From NCBI GenBank assembly GCA_011321935.1, contig DROJ01000332.1:1-33320 (forward strand): a stretch of 33,320 nt of DNA. Reading direction: 5' to 3'. The notes below the pieces were generated by a model that had not been told where the DNA came from, ran no database searches, and was given only the letters and a program-made list of their open reading frames with translations. Below, piece by piece: positions 15,471 to 23,212 of the stretch; within the stretch, counting starts at the first letter, position 1; each line of letters opens with the position of its first letter. Made by a program: the position numbers and the translations under genes. Source of the stretch: Bacteroidota bacterium (GTDB lineage: Bacteria; Bacteroidota; Bacteroidia; Chitinophagales; Saprospiraceae).

Positions 15471-16898
15471 ATGAAACATTCAATTATTATAATACTATTT
15501 CTTTCGGCCAGCACCACTGCCAAGGCCCAACTCTGGGAACAAGTGGGCGGCCCAGAATGGTGGGGCGCGGGCGCCATGTACAGCGACACCCTGACCAATT
15601 CGCTTTATATCGGCGGCATCTTCCTTTGGCCCGGGGATACCGTGCGGGGCATCTTCAGGTACGATGGCAATGAATGGGAGACCGTGGCGGCATTCGACAA
15701 ATATTCATCTTTTGATTGGAGGGGGGCATTGACCAGGTATCAAGGTAAGATCATTTACGGCGGCTATTTCCGCTTGTTCGATGATGTCTTCCCGACCAAC
15801 ATTGCTGCATGGAACGGTACGGGATGGGAGCCAATGGGGGCTACTTCCGAGGGGCTTTTATGGGGCCCGGTTCATGCCTTTTATGACTGGCAAGGCAGCT
15901 TGGTTGTCGGGGGGCAGGTGATATATGTGGATTCGGTAAGGGTGGATGGCATCGCAAGATGGGACGGCTCAGAATGGGACCCTTTGGGCACGGACATGTT
16001 TCTGGACGCTTTCAATAGAGAGGTGACCGCCATTGAGGAGTACCACGGTGAGTTATATATGGGGGGGAGGATCACCATGTCCGTGCCCGGTCCGTTTTCG
16101 CCGCACAGCTATGGGTTGGCAAAGTGGGACGGGGAAAAGTGGAAGCCTGTCGGGTACGGTGGTTTGGGGCCATGGTCTCCAATTTGTGGAATTTCTTCTG
16201 TGAATGCCCTAGCAACCTTTCAGGGCGAGCTCTATATAGGAGGTTGTTTCCCATTACTCCCAGTATATGAACCGGGTACCAACTTCCCCATCGCCACAGC
16301 ATTAGTGAAATGGAACGGAACCGAATACCGGGCATTGGGAGCGGAAGAACCCTACGTAATTGATATGGTCGTTTTTAATGAAGAACTGTACGTAGTGGGA
16401 GAGTTTGATTCCCATTCAGAGGTCGGGGAGACCAATGTGTTCAAATGGGACGGCAGTCGGTGGTGCAGCCTGGGCAGTATATTCAACGGGCCGATACACC
16501 ACATCGGGATACACAATGGGGAACTGTACGTTTCGGGCGGTTTTACCCATATAAACGGCGAGCCTTTTCGGGGCGTCGTGAAATGGGTCGGCGGTGATTA
16601 TACAGCAGCATGCGGCACTCCCGTGGCAACGGACGAGCCGCTGCCTAAAAGGGACGGTTTTGTTATTTCCCCCAACCCTGCCGGGGAAAAAATAAGCCTT
16701 TCCTTTTCCAATCCTATATTCCAAAAAAATACAAACCTGAAAGTGTTCGATACGCTGGGACATATTGTTTTTAAAAAAAACAACCTGAAAAATATAGACG
16801 GATATATAATAGAAGTGAGCAGTTGGCCGCCGGGCGTATATTTTATGAATATGGAAGTTGATGGGCAGGCATGGACGAAAAAAATAATAATACAATAA
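15471..16898 (+). CDS. Secreted seven-bladed propeller with T9SS sorting domain
   Basis: A 475-residue exported protein with signal peptide MKHSIIIILFLSASTTAKAQ. The body contains seven copies of a motif like (A/K)WDGxxWxPLG, at about 61, 111, 161, 216, 278, 323 and 369 (for example ARWDGSEWDPLG and AKWDGEKWKPVG). They are interspersed with xGELYxGG strands, which suggests a seven-bladed Kelch-like beta-propeller. The sorting domain starts at about 397 (FVISPNPAGEKISLSF) and ends in WTKKIIIQ. The role is probably binding at the cell surface, with no catalytic residues recognised. The next gene begins 5 bp after its stop, so they are likely cotranscribed. Its sorting domain is nearly identical in DNA to that of the next gene over 66 bp. 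Confidence 0.85.
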   Translation: MKHSIIIILFLSASTTAKAQLWEQVGGPEWWGAGAMYSDTLTNSLYIGGIFLWPGDTVRGIFRYDGNEWETVAAFDKYSSFDWRGALTRYQGKIIYGGYFRLFDDVFPTNIAAWNGTGWEPMGATSEGLLWGPVHAFYDWQGSLVVGGQVIYVDSVRVDGIARWDGSEWDPLGTDMFLDAFNREVTAIEEYHGELYMGGRITMSVPGPFSPHSYGLAKWDGEKWKPVGYGGLGPWSPICGISSVNALATFQGELYIGGCFPLLPVYEPGTNFPIATALVKWNGTEYRALGAEEPYVIDMVVFNEELYVVGEFDSHSEVGETNVFKWDGSRWCSLGSIFNGPIHHIGIHNGELYVSGGFTHINGEPFRGVVKWVGGDYTAACGTPVATDEPLPKRDGFVISPNPAGEKISLSFSNPIFQKNTNLKVFDTLGHIVFKKNNLKNIDGYIIEVSSWPPGVYFMNMEVDGQAWTKKIIIQ

Positions 16899-16903
16899 TA
16901 CCG

Positions 16904-17917
16904 ATGAAAAAATATATCTACCCAATAGTCATATTTTCCCTTATTTCTTTTACTGCCTATTCACAGGAGCTTCGAGGAGGAGAAATTTCTCTCAATCGAG
17001 TCGTATATCACACTTACGATATATTCTTTGATTTGTACTATCATAATTTAGAACCGCCCTATAAACCTTTTCTTTTGGTTGACCTTGACGGTGTCCCTGA
17101 TACTGCGTTTCTTTCTACAGTCATAGATATTGATAATGAAATGTCTTTGCTCAGGTACTACACAACACATACTTTCCCAGGAACAAATGCCTCTGTAGCT
17201 GTGATAGACACCTTGTACCTGCCAGAATTAAAAAACCTACAAGGGCCCAACAAAGACAAATTGCGGCTGTTTACGTTTTTCGAAATACATTCCGTTGCAT
17301 TGGGATTTAATGTGCCCCCAACATTCACTAATCTACAGACGGATTATGAAATAACGGACGGCATTTTTAGCTATAATATAGAAGCTGCGGATGCCGACAG
17401 GGATACCCTTTTTTATTTTGCAAAAGATTTTTCTGATTTTCCGGGCTATGAATACAGCTATCCCGGCATACCCGATACCACATATTTTATGAACCCCCTG
17501 ACCGGGGAAGTGCTTTGGGACAGGCCATTGGAGCCGGGCAAATATTTGATAGGCTTTGACGTGGAGGAATATACAACCAGCGCAATTTATTTGGGTACGT
17601 GGGAAAGGATCATGGTCGTCGAGATAAAGGAGGAAGACATCGTTCCACTATCGGTACAAGGCCAAGAAAAATTTCCCCTTTTTACTATTTCCCCCAACCC
17701 CGCCGGGGAAAAAATAAGCCTTTCCTTTTCCAATCCTATATTTCAAAAAAACATAAAAATAAAAGCTTACAACACCATCGGGCAGATTGTTTTTGAAAAA
17801 GAAATAATGGGGAGTGGGGAGGAAGAAATAGATGTGAAAAACTGGCCGCCGGGCATATATTTTATAAATATAGAAACTGGCGAAAAAACATGGACGGAGA
17901 AATTGGTGGTGAAATAA
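16904..17917 (+). CDS. Secreted T9SS cargo protein with GGEI/WDRP surface domains
   Basis: A 337-residue exported protein with signal peptide MKKYIYPIVIFSLISFTAYSQ, followed by ELRGGEISLNRV. Both this GGEI opening and the later AADADRDTLFYF...NPLTGEVLWDRPLEPGKYLIGFDVEEY are features of a Bacteroidota surface protein family with Ig-like modules. It ends with a type A sorting domain (FTISPNPAGEKISLSF ... WTEKLVVK). It resembles the protein at 14382 in the WDRP block, so the two are paralogues flanking the propeller gene. The start is the ATG at 16904, since the track start at 16871 lies inside the previous gene. No enzymatic motif was seen. Confidence 0.85.
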   Translation: MKKYIYPIVIFSLISFTAYSQELRGGEISLNRVVYHTYDIFFDLYYHNLEPPYKPFLLVDLDGVPDTAFLSTVIDIDNEMSLLRYYTTHTFPGTNASVAVIDTLYLPELKNLQGPNKDKLRLFTFFEIHSVALGFNVPPTFTNLQTDYEITDGIFSYNIEAADADRDTLFYFAKDFSDFPGYEYSYPGIPDTTYFMNPLTGEVLWDRPLEPGKYLIGFDVEEYTTSAIYLGTWERIMVVEIKEEDIVPLSVQGQEKFPLFTISPNPAGEKISLSFSNPIFQKNIKIKAYNTIGQIVFEKEIMGSGEEEIDVKNWPPGIYFINIETGEKTWTEKLVVK

Positions 17918-18007
17918 TGTTTCATTGCTTCATGCCCGCCCCGATTGCTCGGGGGCTACATTGTTTCATTGTTTCATTGTCAGAGAGGATAGAGCTATTT
18001 AAAAATG
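17918..18007. repeat. TTTCATTG octad repeats
   Basis: After the cargo gene stop the spacer iterates TTTCATTG (for example GTTTCATTGTTTCATTG near 17961-17980) and CTTCATG variants. The same word recurs near 21989-22003 upstream of the response regulator. It belongs to the short-word repeats common in this window's spacers. No gene was seen. Confidence 0.6.
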
Positions 18008-18254
18008 GTAACTGTTTAGTCCCCAACGAATCCCGAAGGGATTGAATGTGAATAGCCCCGGATTGCATCCGGGGGAAGCAGTAAAAGTGGGCGGCAACCC
18101 CGAAGGGGTTGAATATTGCCATTCACATTCAACCCCTTCGGGGTTGCCGCCCACCTTTACATCTTTTCCCCGGATTGCCTGCCTACCGGCAGGCAGGCAT
18201 CCGGGGCTATTCACATTCAATCCCTTCGGGATTCGTTGGGGACTAAACAGTTAC
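18008..18254. mobile_element. MITE-like 247-bp palindromic element with 8-bp target duplication
   Basis: The element begins GTAACTGTTTAGTCCCC and ends with the exact complement GGGGACTAAACAGTTAC. The complementarity continues inward over roughly 100 bp per side. It is flanked directly by identical 8-bp direct repeats, TAAAAATG at 18000-18007 and 18255-18262, as left by transposition. GTAA termini and 8-bp duplications are features of IS66-family elements, so mobilisation by such a transposase is possible, but this is an inference. Nested hairpins occur inside (CCCGAAGGG, CCCCGGAT/ATCCGGGG). No coding sequence is present, and the short ORFs across it are repeat artefacts. Confidence 0.85.
18179..18198. 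repeat. 20-bp mini-palindrome nested in the MITE
   Basis: CTGCCTACCGGCAGGCAGGC splits the loop of the right-hand CCCCGGATTGC/ATCCGGGG hairpin. The left-hand hairpin of the same element (about 18055-18075) lacks it and reads straight through CCCCGGATTGCATCCGGGG. Comparison of the two arms therefore shows an insertion of exactly 20 bp. Translated, this word gives the LPAGRQ strings often seen in Bacteroidota spacer ORFs. Confidence 0.75.
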
Positions 18255-18358
18255 TAAAAATGATAGTAGGCAGACCTGATTTAATATTTCAATTAATTCG
18301 CTGATCATAGCTGGCATTTTCAATGAAACCATTCAGCCATTTAACCATTCAACCATTT

Positions 18359-19696
18359 TTATATCCTCAAAGTAAACACCGTGCCTTCCCCCGGCACCGA
18401 CTGCACTGAAATGCGTCCCCGGTGCGTGCGCATGATCTGCCGGGAGAGGCTCAGGCCGATGCCGCTGCCCTCCTCTTTGGTGGTATAAAAGGGGACGAAT
18501 ACCTGCGCCAGTTTTTCCTTTTCGATGCCTTTGCCGTTGTCTGCTATTTTAATGACGGCACTGCCCTCTTTGGTGCGTTGGGTGCTGATGGATATGGTCG
18601 GGCCTTCTTTTCCTTTTATGGCGTCCACCGCATTTTTTACAATATTGATGATGACCTGCTCGATCAGTTCCACGTCGGCCTGAAAGATGACGGGGGTTTG
18701 CGAAAGCTGTGTTTTGAACTGGATATTGTTTTTTTCAAAAACAGGCTGGTACAAAACACGGAGGCGCTCCACCAGGTCATTGGCGTCCACCAACTGGAAT
18801 TTCGGGGGCGGCAGCCGCGTCAGGTTGCGGTAGGTTTCGGTGAAGTGCATCAGCCCCTCGCTGCGGTTTCGGATGGCCGAGATGGCCGCCCGGATGTCGT
18901 CCGATTGTTCTTTGTCGGTGATTCCATCGGGTGCATCGGCCAGCATATTGTCAATAGTGGAAGCGAGCGAAACGATGGGCGCTATGGAGTTCATGATCTC
19001 GTGCCGGAGTATGCGGATGAGCTTTTGCCAAGCATCGAGTTCCTGCTCTTCCAGCTCTCCTTGTATGTTGTGGAAAGAAATAAGTTTGAGTTTTTGGTCG
19101 CGCAAAACAAACTCGGCGGCCTGCAGGGCGAGCTGCATGGTCTTGTTTTCGAGTTCCACTTTTACCATGTCCCGCTCCCCGGTCTTTATTCTTTTCACGG
19201 CAGCGTGCAGTCCTTCGTGTACTTGTTGAAAGGCATCCACATGCACGAGGTAGGGCTTGTTGAGGAGCTTCTGCAAAGCCTTGTTCATCATAAAAATGCC
19301 CCCCCCCTCGTCAATGCAGAGCAGGCCCACGTTTACCGATTCGACGATGGTCTGCAGGTATTGGTGGTTGGCTTCTTTCTCCGCCCGGATGTTCAAAAAT
19401 TTCCGGTTGATGTCGTTGAAGGCATCGTACATGGCCCCAAAACTTTTGCCCTTGTGGTGGCCGGAATAGGTGGCCGAAAAGTCGTCGTACTTGATGCCCA
19501 ACAGGAAGGCCGTAAAATCTTTGTTCGTTTGGTCAACATAGCGCACCATGTCCATCACCGTCAAAACAATGACCACAAAAAGGATGAACATGGTAATATA
19601 AAATTCCGTTTTTGCTGCGCAATAGACCAGCGCCAATACCAGCGCAATGAGGAAAAGGAGGCGGAAGGTGATATTTGTGCGGAAGGATTTAAACAT
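18359..19696 (-). CDS. NtrY-like membrane sensor histidine kinase
   Basis: A 445-residue sensor kinase that should phosphorylate the NtrC-like regulator encoded just upstream. It has two N-terminal membrane segments (about 10-27 and 33-50), a PAS-like region (about 110-205), the dimerisation/phosphoacceptor helix with ILRHEIMNSIAPI (His about 232), the N-box VKNAVDAIKG, and G-boxes IADNGKGIEKE, FYTTKEEGSGIGLSLS and SVPGEGTVF. There is almost no periplasmic loop between the membrane segments, so the signal is probably membrane-borne or cytoplasmic. The start codon overlaps the end of the PIN toxin gene by 8 bp, which suggests one transcript. The long plus-strand ORF across it is an antisense shadow. 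Confidence 0.93.
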   Translation of the reverse strand: MFKSFRTNITFRLLFLIALVLALVYCAAKTEFYITMFILFVVIVLTVMDMVRYVDQTNKDFTAFLLGIKYDDFSATYSGHHKGKSFGAMYDAFNDINRKFLNIRAEKEANHQYLQTIVESVNVGLLCIDEGGGIFMMNKALQKLLNKPYLVHVDAFQQVHEGLHAAVKRIKTGERDMVKVELENKTMQLALQAAEFVLRDQKLKLISFHNIQGELEEQELDAWQKLIRILRHEIMNSIAPIVSLASTIDNMLADAPDGITDKEQSDDIRAAISAIRNRSEGLMHFTETYRNLTRLPPPKFQLVDANDLVERLRVLYQPVFEKNNIQFKTQLSQTPVIFQADVELIEQVIINIVKNAVDAIKGKEGPTISISTQRTKEGSAVIKIADNGKGIEKEKLAQVFVPFYTTKEEGSGIGLSLSRQIMRTHRGRISVQSVPGEGTVFTLRI

Positions 19697-20171
19697 GGGC
19701 GTCGGGGCTGAAATATTTTTCCTGATCTATATATATCACTTCAATAAACCTCCCATCTAAATGAAAGAAATCTTTATCCGAAGTTATCAACGACATTTCG
19801 CCAGCAGCGGCGGTGGCCGCAATCCATAAATCGTTTTTGCCCATATTCCTAACTGAAAATTTCTTTGGAAGCCGAAGGCTCTTATGGCGGTCGTGGCTAT
19901 AAGCCGAAATTTGCATATAATAATCCACAACCCTTTTAGATGAAATCAGAACCGGCTGAAATTGTAGATATGAAGTCCTTAACTTTCCCATTTTATTTTT
20001 GCCCCATCCATTTTCATAAGCAAATGCAGAAAGCTCTCCCACTGTAACATAACTTATAAAACCATAATTTTTTATCCCTTTTTTAAAATAGGTTTTCTCT
20101 ATATCTTCCCATATTATGGATTGCCTGATTTTTTGGACAAGGATATTGGTATCCGCTAAAATAAGTTTCAT
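19689..20171 (-). CDS. PIN-domain toxin (VapC-like)
   Basis: A 160-residue PIN-fold ribonuclease. The acidic metal-binding residues are in place: Asp7 in LILADTNIL, Glu46 in TVGELSAF, Asp114 in GKNDLWIAATA, and Asp132/Asp134 in ITSDKDFF. By family it would cleave RNA (often tRNA or rRNA) unless neutralised by the antitoxin encoded 1 bp upstream. Its 3' end overlaps the histidine kinase start. The nuclease residues look intact, so the toxin is predicted active. The name vapC is the usual family label, but the partner here is not a classical VapB, so I leave the symbol blank. Confidence 0.85.
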   Translation of the reverse strand: MKLILADTNILVQKIRQSIIWEDIEKTYFKKGIKNYGFISYVTVGELSAFAYENGWGKNKMGKLRTSYLQFQPVLISSKRVVDYYMQISAYSHDRHKSLRLPKKFSVRNMGKNDLWIAATAAAGEMSLITSDKDFFHLDGRFIEVIYIDQEKYFSPDAHV

Positions 20172-20172
20172 G

Positions 20173-20445
20173 TCAAGACATTTCGTTAATGGCCTTCATA
20201 TACTCTTCATCCGTCATTTCTTTTTCATCTTCTTCTGGCAAGTCTTTTTCCCATTCCATTGGTTCTTGCAATTCCAAAACGGTTTTGGCATTCGCCAACT
20301 CCAGCCATTTAATCAATCCTTTTTTTTCGAGCTCCTCTTTTAATAGCCTGCACAACTTTTCTTTTTTTTCATCAGACAATTGCCCGACCAATTCGAATAT
20401 TTCATCGAAATCAAAATGGACACTAAAAGCTGCATCTTTTCCCAT
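20173..20445 (-). CDS. Probable antitoxin of the PIN-domain toxin
   Basis: A 90-residue acidic protein directly upstream of the PIN toxin. Its TGA is one base from the toxin ATG, so translation is probably coupled. It has a helical N-terminal half (FDEIFELVGQLSDEKKEKLCRLLKEEL) and an acidic C-terminal half (KDLPEEDEKEMTDEEYMKAINEM) suited to wrapping a basic toxin. I see no clear ribbon-helix-helix or AbrB DNA-binding motif. Assignment rests on position, size and charge, so function is inferred. It may represent an antitoxin type common beside PIN genes in Bacteroidota and cyanobacteria. Confidence 0.7.
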   Translation of the reverse strand: MGKDAAFSVHFDFDEIFELVGQLSDEKKEKLCRLLKEELEKKGLIKWLELANAKTVLELQEPMEWEKDLPEEDEKEMTDEEYMKAINEMS

Positions 20446-20521
20446 ATCTTTTCTTTTTTAGTGAAACGAATTAAAATGAAATACGAAGGTAAACAAATAT
20501 CCGCCCTGTTTCAAGCCAGCC

Positions 20522-21895
20522 TCACAGCCCATATTTCTCCAACCGCCGGTAAAGCGCCGCCCTCGTCAGCCCCAGTTCCTCCGCGGCGCGGGTGATGTTG
20601 CCCTGGTGCCGGGTCATGGATTTTTGGATCGCCCATTTTTCGAGTTCGTCCAAGTTATAGGAAGGCAGCGCCGTTTCGCCTTCGTCTTCGATCAGGTTTT
20701 GCAGCATGAAATCGTTTGGTTCGAGCAGGTCGCCGTCGCAGAGGATCACCGCCCGTTCCACTGCATGGCGCAGCTCGCGGATATTGCCCGGCCAGTTGTA
20801 GGCTTGCAGTTTTTTTATGGTGCCTTCGGCAAATACGAGATTCGGTTTTTGATATTTGCGTGCGTACATTTTCCTGAAATGTTCGGCGAGCAAGGGGATG
20901 TCGGTCATCCGTTCGCGCAGCGGCGGCAAGGTGATTTCGACGGTATTGATTCTGAAAAGCAGGTCTTGGCGGAAAGTTTTTTCCCGCACCTTTTCATAAA
21001 GCGGCACATTGGTCGCACAAACGAGGCGGATGTCAATGGGCGTCGGGTGCACCGCCCCTACCCGGATGACCTCCCTGTTTTGCAGGACGGTCAATAATTT
21101 GGATTGCGAGGCAAAGGGCAGGTTGCCTATTTCGTCCAAAAACAATGTGCCCTTGCTTGCCGCCTCGAAGCGCCCCGTGCGGTCCTCTTTCGCATCGGTG
21201 AACGAGCCTTTTTTGTGGCCGAACAGCTCGCTCTCAAAAAGGGTCTCCGGTATCGCCCCCAGGTCAACGTTGATAAAGACCTCGCCCGAACGCTTCGACT
21301 GCCGGTGCAAAGCCCTGGCCACCAGTTCTTTGCCTGTTCCATTTTCGCCGAGTATCAGCACGTCCGCATCCGTTTTGGCCACCTTTTCGATGGTCTGGAA
21401 AACCTGTTGCATCGCCGGCGACTCCCCGATCATCTCCGTAAAATTTTGGTCCATGTCCGCACTGAGCATGCGTTGGCGGCTTTGCAGTTGTTTCACCTCT
21501 TTTTTCGACTTGCTCAGTTTCACCACCGCATTGATGGTAGCGAGCAGCTTCTCGTTTCGCCAGGGTTTTTCCACAAAATCAACGGCGCCGGCTTTCAGGC
21601 ATTTCACGGCCACCTTCACGTCGCCGTAAGCCGTTATCATGATGACGTTGGCGTTGGGGTCGAGTTCGTTGGCTTTTTTCAGCCAGCGCATGCCCTCTGT
21701 TCCGCTCGTATCGCCCTTTCGGAAATTCATGTCCAAAAGGATAATATCAGGTTCATATTGCCGCATCATGCGCGGCAACAGGTGCGGGTTGTGCTCGGTG
21801 AATACCCTCGTAAAATGTTGTTTTAGGAAAAGGCGGAGAGTCAACAGTATGTCCTCTTCATCGTCCACGATGAGTATGGTTGCATCTTTCTTCAT
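20522..21895 (-). CDS. NtrC-family sigma-54-dependent response regulator
   Basis: A 457-residue regulator with three domains. The receiver (about 5-120) has IVDDEED, phosphoacceptor Asp55 in LLDMNF and Lys110 in EKPW. The AAA+ domain (about 155-385) has Walker A GENGTGKE, Walker B LFLDEIGN and R-fingers in PPLRERMTDIP. A Fis-type helix-turn-helix sits at the C-terminus (GNITRAAEELGLTRAALYRRL). It should activate sigma-54 promoters on phosphorylation by the kinase two genes downstream. The loop that contacts sigma-54, usually GAFTGA, reads GSFTDA. I recall GxFTDA forms from other Bacteroidota regulators, so it is probably still functional. The track start adds 33 residues without homology, so I use the ATG at 21895. 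Confidence 0.93.
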   Translation of the reverse strand: MKKDATILIVDDEEDILLTLRLFLKQHFTRVFTEHNPHLLPRMMRQYEPDIILLDMNFRKGDTSGTEGMRWLKKANELDPNANVIMITAYGDVKVAVKCLKAGAVDFVEKPWRNEKLLATINAVVKLSKSKKEVKQLQSRQRMLSADMDQNFTEMIGESPAMQQVFQTIEKVAKTDADVLILGENGTGKELVARALHRQSKRSGEVFINVDLGAIPETLFESELFGHKKGSFTDAKEDRTGRFEAASKGTLFLDEIGNLPFASQSKLLTVLQNREVIRVGAVHPTPIDIRLVCATNVPLYEKVREKTFRQDLLFRINTVEITLPPLRERMTDIPLLAEHFRKMYARKYQKPNLVFAEGTIKKLQAYNWPGNIRELRHAVERAVILCDGDLLEPNDFMLQNLIEDEGETALPSYNLDELEKWAIQKSMTRHQGNITRAAEELGLTRAALYRRLEKYGL

Positions 21896-22137
21896 AAAGT
21901 CGGGTCTGTCTTTTGTTTTAAAGAAAAGCAAGTTAAACGGAAAAGTGATATTGCCCGGTTTTTTTCGACATATTTTTTGAAATGACGGATTCATTGTTTC
22001 ATTGCTCCGCGGGATTTGTCAAAGGGATGCCTCTGGAGCAAAAAAAATATGTTGTCCAAAGCACTCCTTTGGAGTTGCCCATAAAATGCCAGTTTTATTT
22101 TTTTATGGGAAAGCCCTCCGTTGCCAAGTTGGCACAT

Positions 22138-22656
22138 TTACCATTCGTTTTTCACCAACAGCGCCGGGTCTTTTTCAAATTGCATTTGCCGCTCGCGCGA
22201 ATATCCGAACGACGCATGTGGCAACAACCGGTTCAAAAACCTCGATACCATTTTCATTTTTTTGGCAGGCAGGCTTATGCTTATTTCACCTCCGTCCAAT
22301 AATTTAAAATACATATTGCCGGTGTCCCATAAATGAAAACCAAAAGGCATGCAGCGCGTGGTAACGGAATATACCCAAACTATTTTTTCCGGCTGTTCTT
22401 TCAGTAAAAACCAAAGCCGTTCATCCACCGTCCTCGGCGTCCTTATTATGTCCAACAACAATTTTGACCCGATAATCAAAGCAATTAATCCGGCTATTAC
22501 CGCATAGCTGTTAAATTGGAAATAAATATACGGAACGACCACCCCGCCCGTCATCAGGCAGAGCGCAAAAACGAGCTTGATGTTCCGCTCTTTCCGGATG
22601 GCCGCATGGAGCAGTTTCATCGCGGGATGGAGGTGGTATGTTTTTTTGAAATTCAT
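22138..22656 (-). CDS. Small integral membrane protein, unknown function
   Basis: A 172-residue protein I do not recognise. It has a basic N-terminal segment, two adjacent hydrophobic helices (IKLVFALCLMTGGVVVPYIYF and YAVIAGLIALIIGSKLLL, about residues 26-72), and a C-terminal soluble domain of about 95 residues. That domain has beta-like patterns (EKIVWVYSVTTRCMPFGFHLW, GNMYFKLLDGGEISISL) resembling PH-like domains of small bacterial membrane proteins. I start at ATG 22656 because the upstream track residues are proline/arginine-rich and uncharacteristic. It lies upstream of the response regulator on the same strand but with a 240-bp gap, so membership in that operon is uncertain. Confidence 0.7.
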   Translation of the reverse strand: MNFKKTYHLHPAMKLLHAAIRKERNIKLVFALCLMTGGVVVPYIYFQFNSYAVIAGLIALIIGSKLLLDIIRTPRTVDERLWFLLKEQPEKIVWVYSVTTRCMPFGFHLWDTGNMYFKLLDGGEISISLPAKKMKMVSRFLNRLLPHASFGYSRERQMQFEKDPALLVKNEW

Positions 22657-22734
22657 ATCGCAGCCGCCCTCCCGAAACCGTTCGGGATTGGGTAGGCTCA
22701 GCAACCAAATTTATTTGTTTTCAAATAAAAACAA

Positions 22735-22767
22735 TTTGTTTTGTTGGGTGGAAAATGATTAGCTTTG
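22735..22767 (+). promoter_or_regulatory. Bacteroidota-type promoter ahead of the 22839 ORF
   Basis: TTTG at 22735-22738 and TAGCTTTG at 22760-22767 match the Bacteroidota primary sigma consensus (-33 TTTG, -7 TAnnTTTG) with a 21-base spacer. It points to the plus-strand small ORF that begins 72 bp later and suggests that region is, or was, expressed. Confidence 0.6.
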
Positions 22768-22838
22768 CGTAAAATTGGGGTTTATTTCGCAACTGCGGAA
22801 GTACCCTTCCGACAGTTGGAAACCTTCATCCGAATTTA

Positions 22839-23185
22839 ATGCAAATCAAAGATGTAAAAATATGGAAACCCATCGGGTTCACTGAAAACTGGGGAAATGC
22901 CAGCACTTCCCGGTTGGATGTGCTACTGCCCTCGTGGGTGCGGAAGCGGCAGGCATTAAAAGCGGATGAGGGCATGCCGATGTACCTGGTTTATTTTTTT
23001 TGAAAATATACAAGTAGAAATAATAAAATCAATATTGCAACCAAAAGCTATTGGGCACAATGGAAATGTGGAATTTCTCTTTGATAAGGGAAAAGAAATA
23101 ACTAAATGTGAATTTAGTTAACAGTGGCACTTTCACTAAAGAAGCAACTGACTGGTATAAATTCAACTTGAATACATATGCTTGA
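22839..23185 (+). pseudogene. Frameshifted small ORF, unknown product
   Basis: An ATG at 22839 opens 54 codons (MQIKDVKIWKPIGFTENWG...) ending at a TGA (23001-23003) just after an 8-T run. A one-base shift at that run continues as ENIQVEIIKSILQPKAIGHNGNVEFLFDKGKEITKCEFS to 23121. Another shift continues as NSGTFTKEATDWYKFNLNTYA to 23185. The three pieces join end to end and look protein-like, so this is probably one decayed gene. It could instead be an intact 54-residue protein followed by non-coding DNA. A good promoter lies upstream. I recognise no domain. Confidence 0.5.
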
Positions 23186-23212
23186 CTTTCAAACTATAAC
23201 ATCAAATATATA

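Noticed and set aside
17999-18304. Short ORFs with LPAGRQ, NPFG and similar strings
   Set aside because: They are translations of the MITE-like palindrome on both strands and share its symmetry.
18422-19711. 429-residue plus-strand ORF across the histidine kinase
   Set aside because: It is fully antisense to a kinase with all catalytic boxes and shows no domain of its own. The same applies to 3009-4088 (+) across sprA and 24006-24989 (-) across parE.
22131-22150. Possible sigma-54 promoter (TTGGCAC near 22131)
   Set aside because: The -12 element (TTGC) is missing at the right distance and the site overlaps the end of a gene on the other strand.
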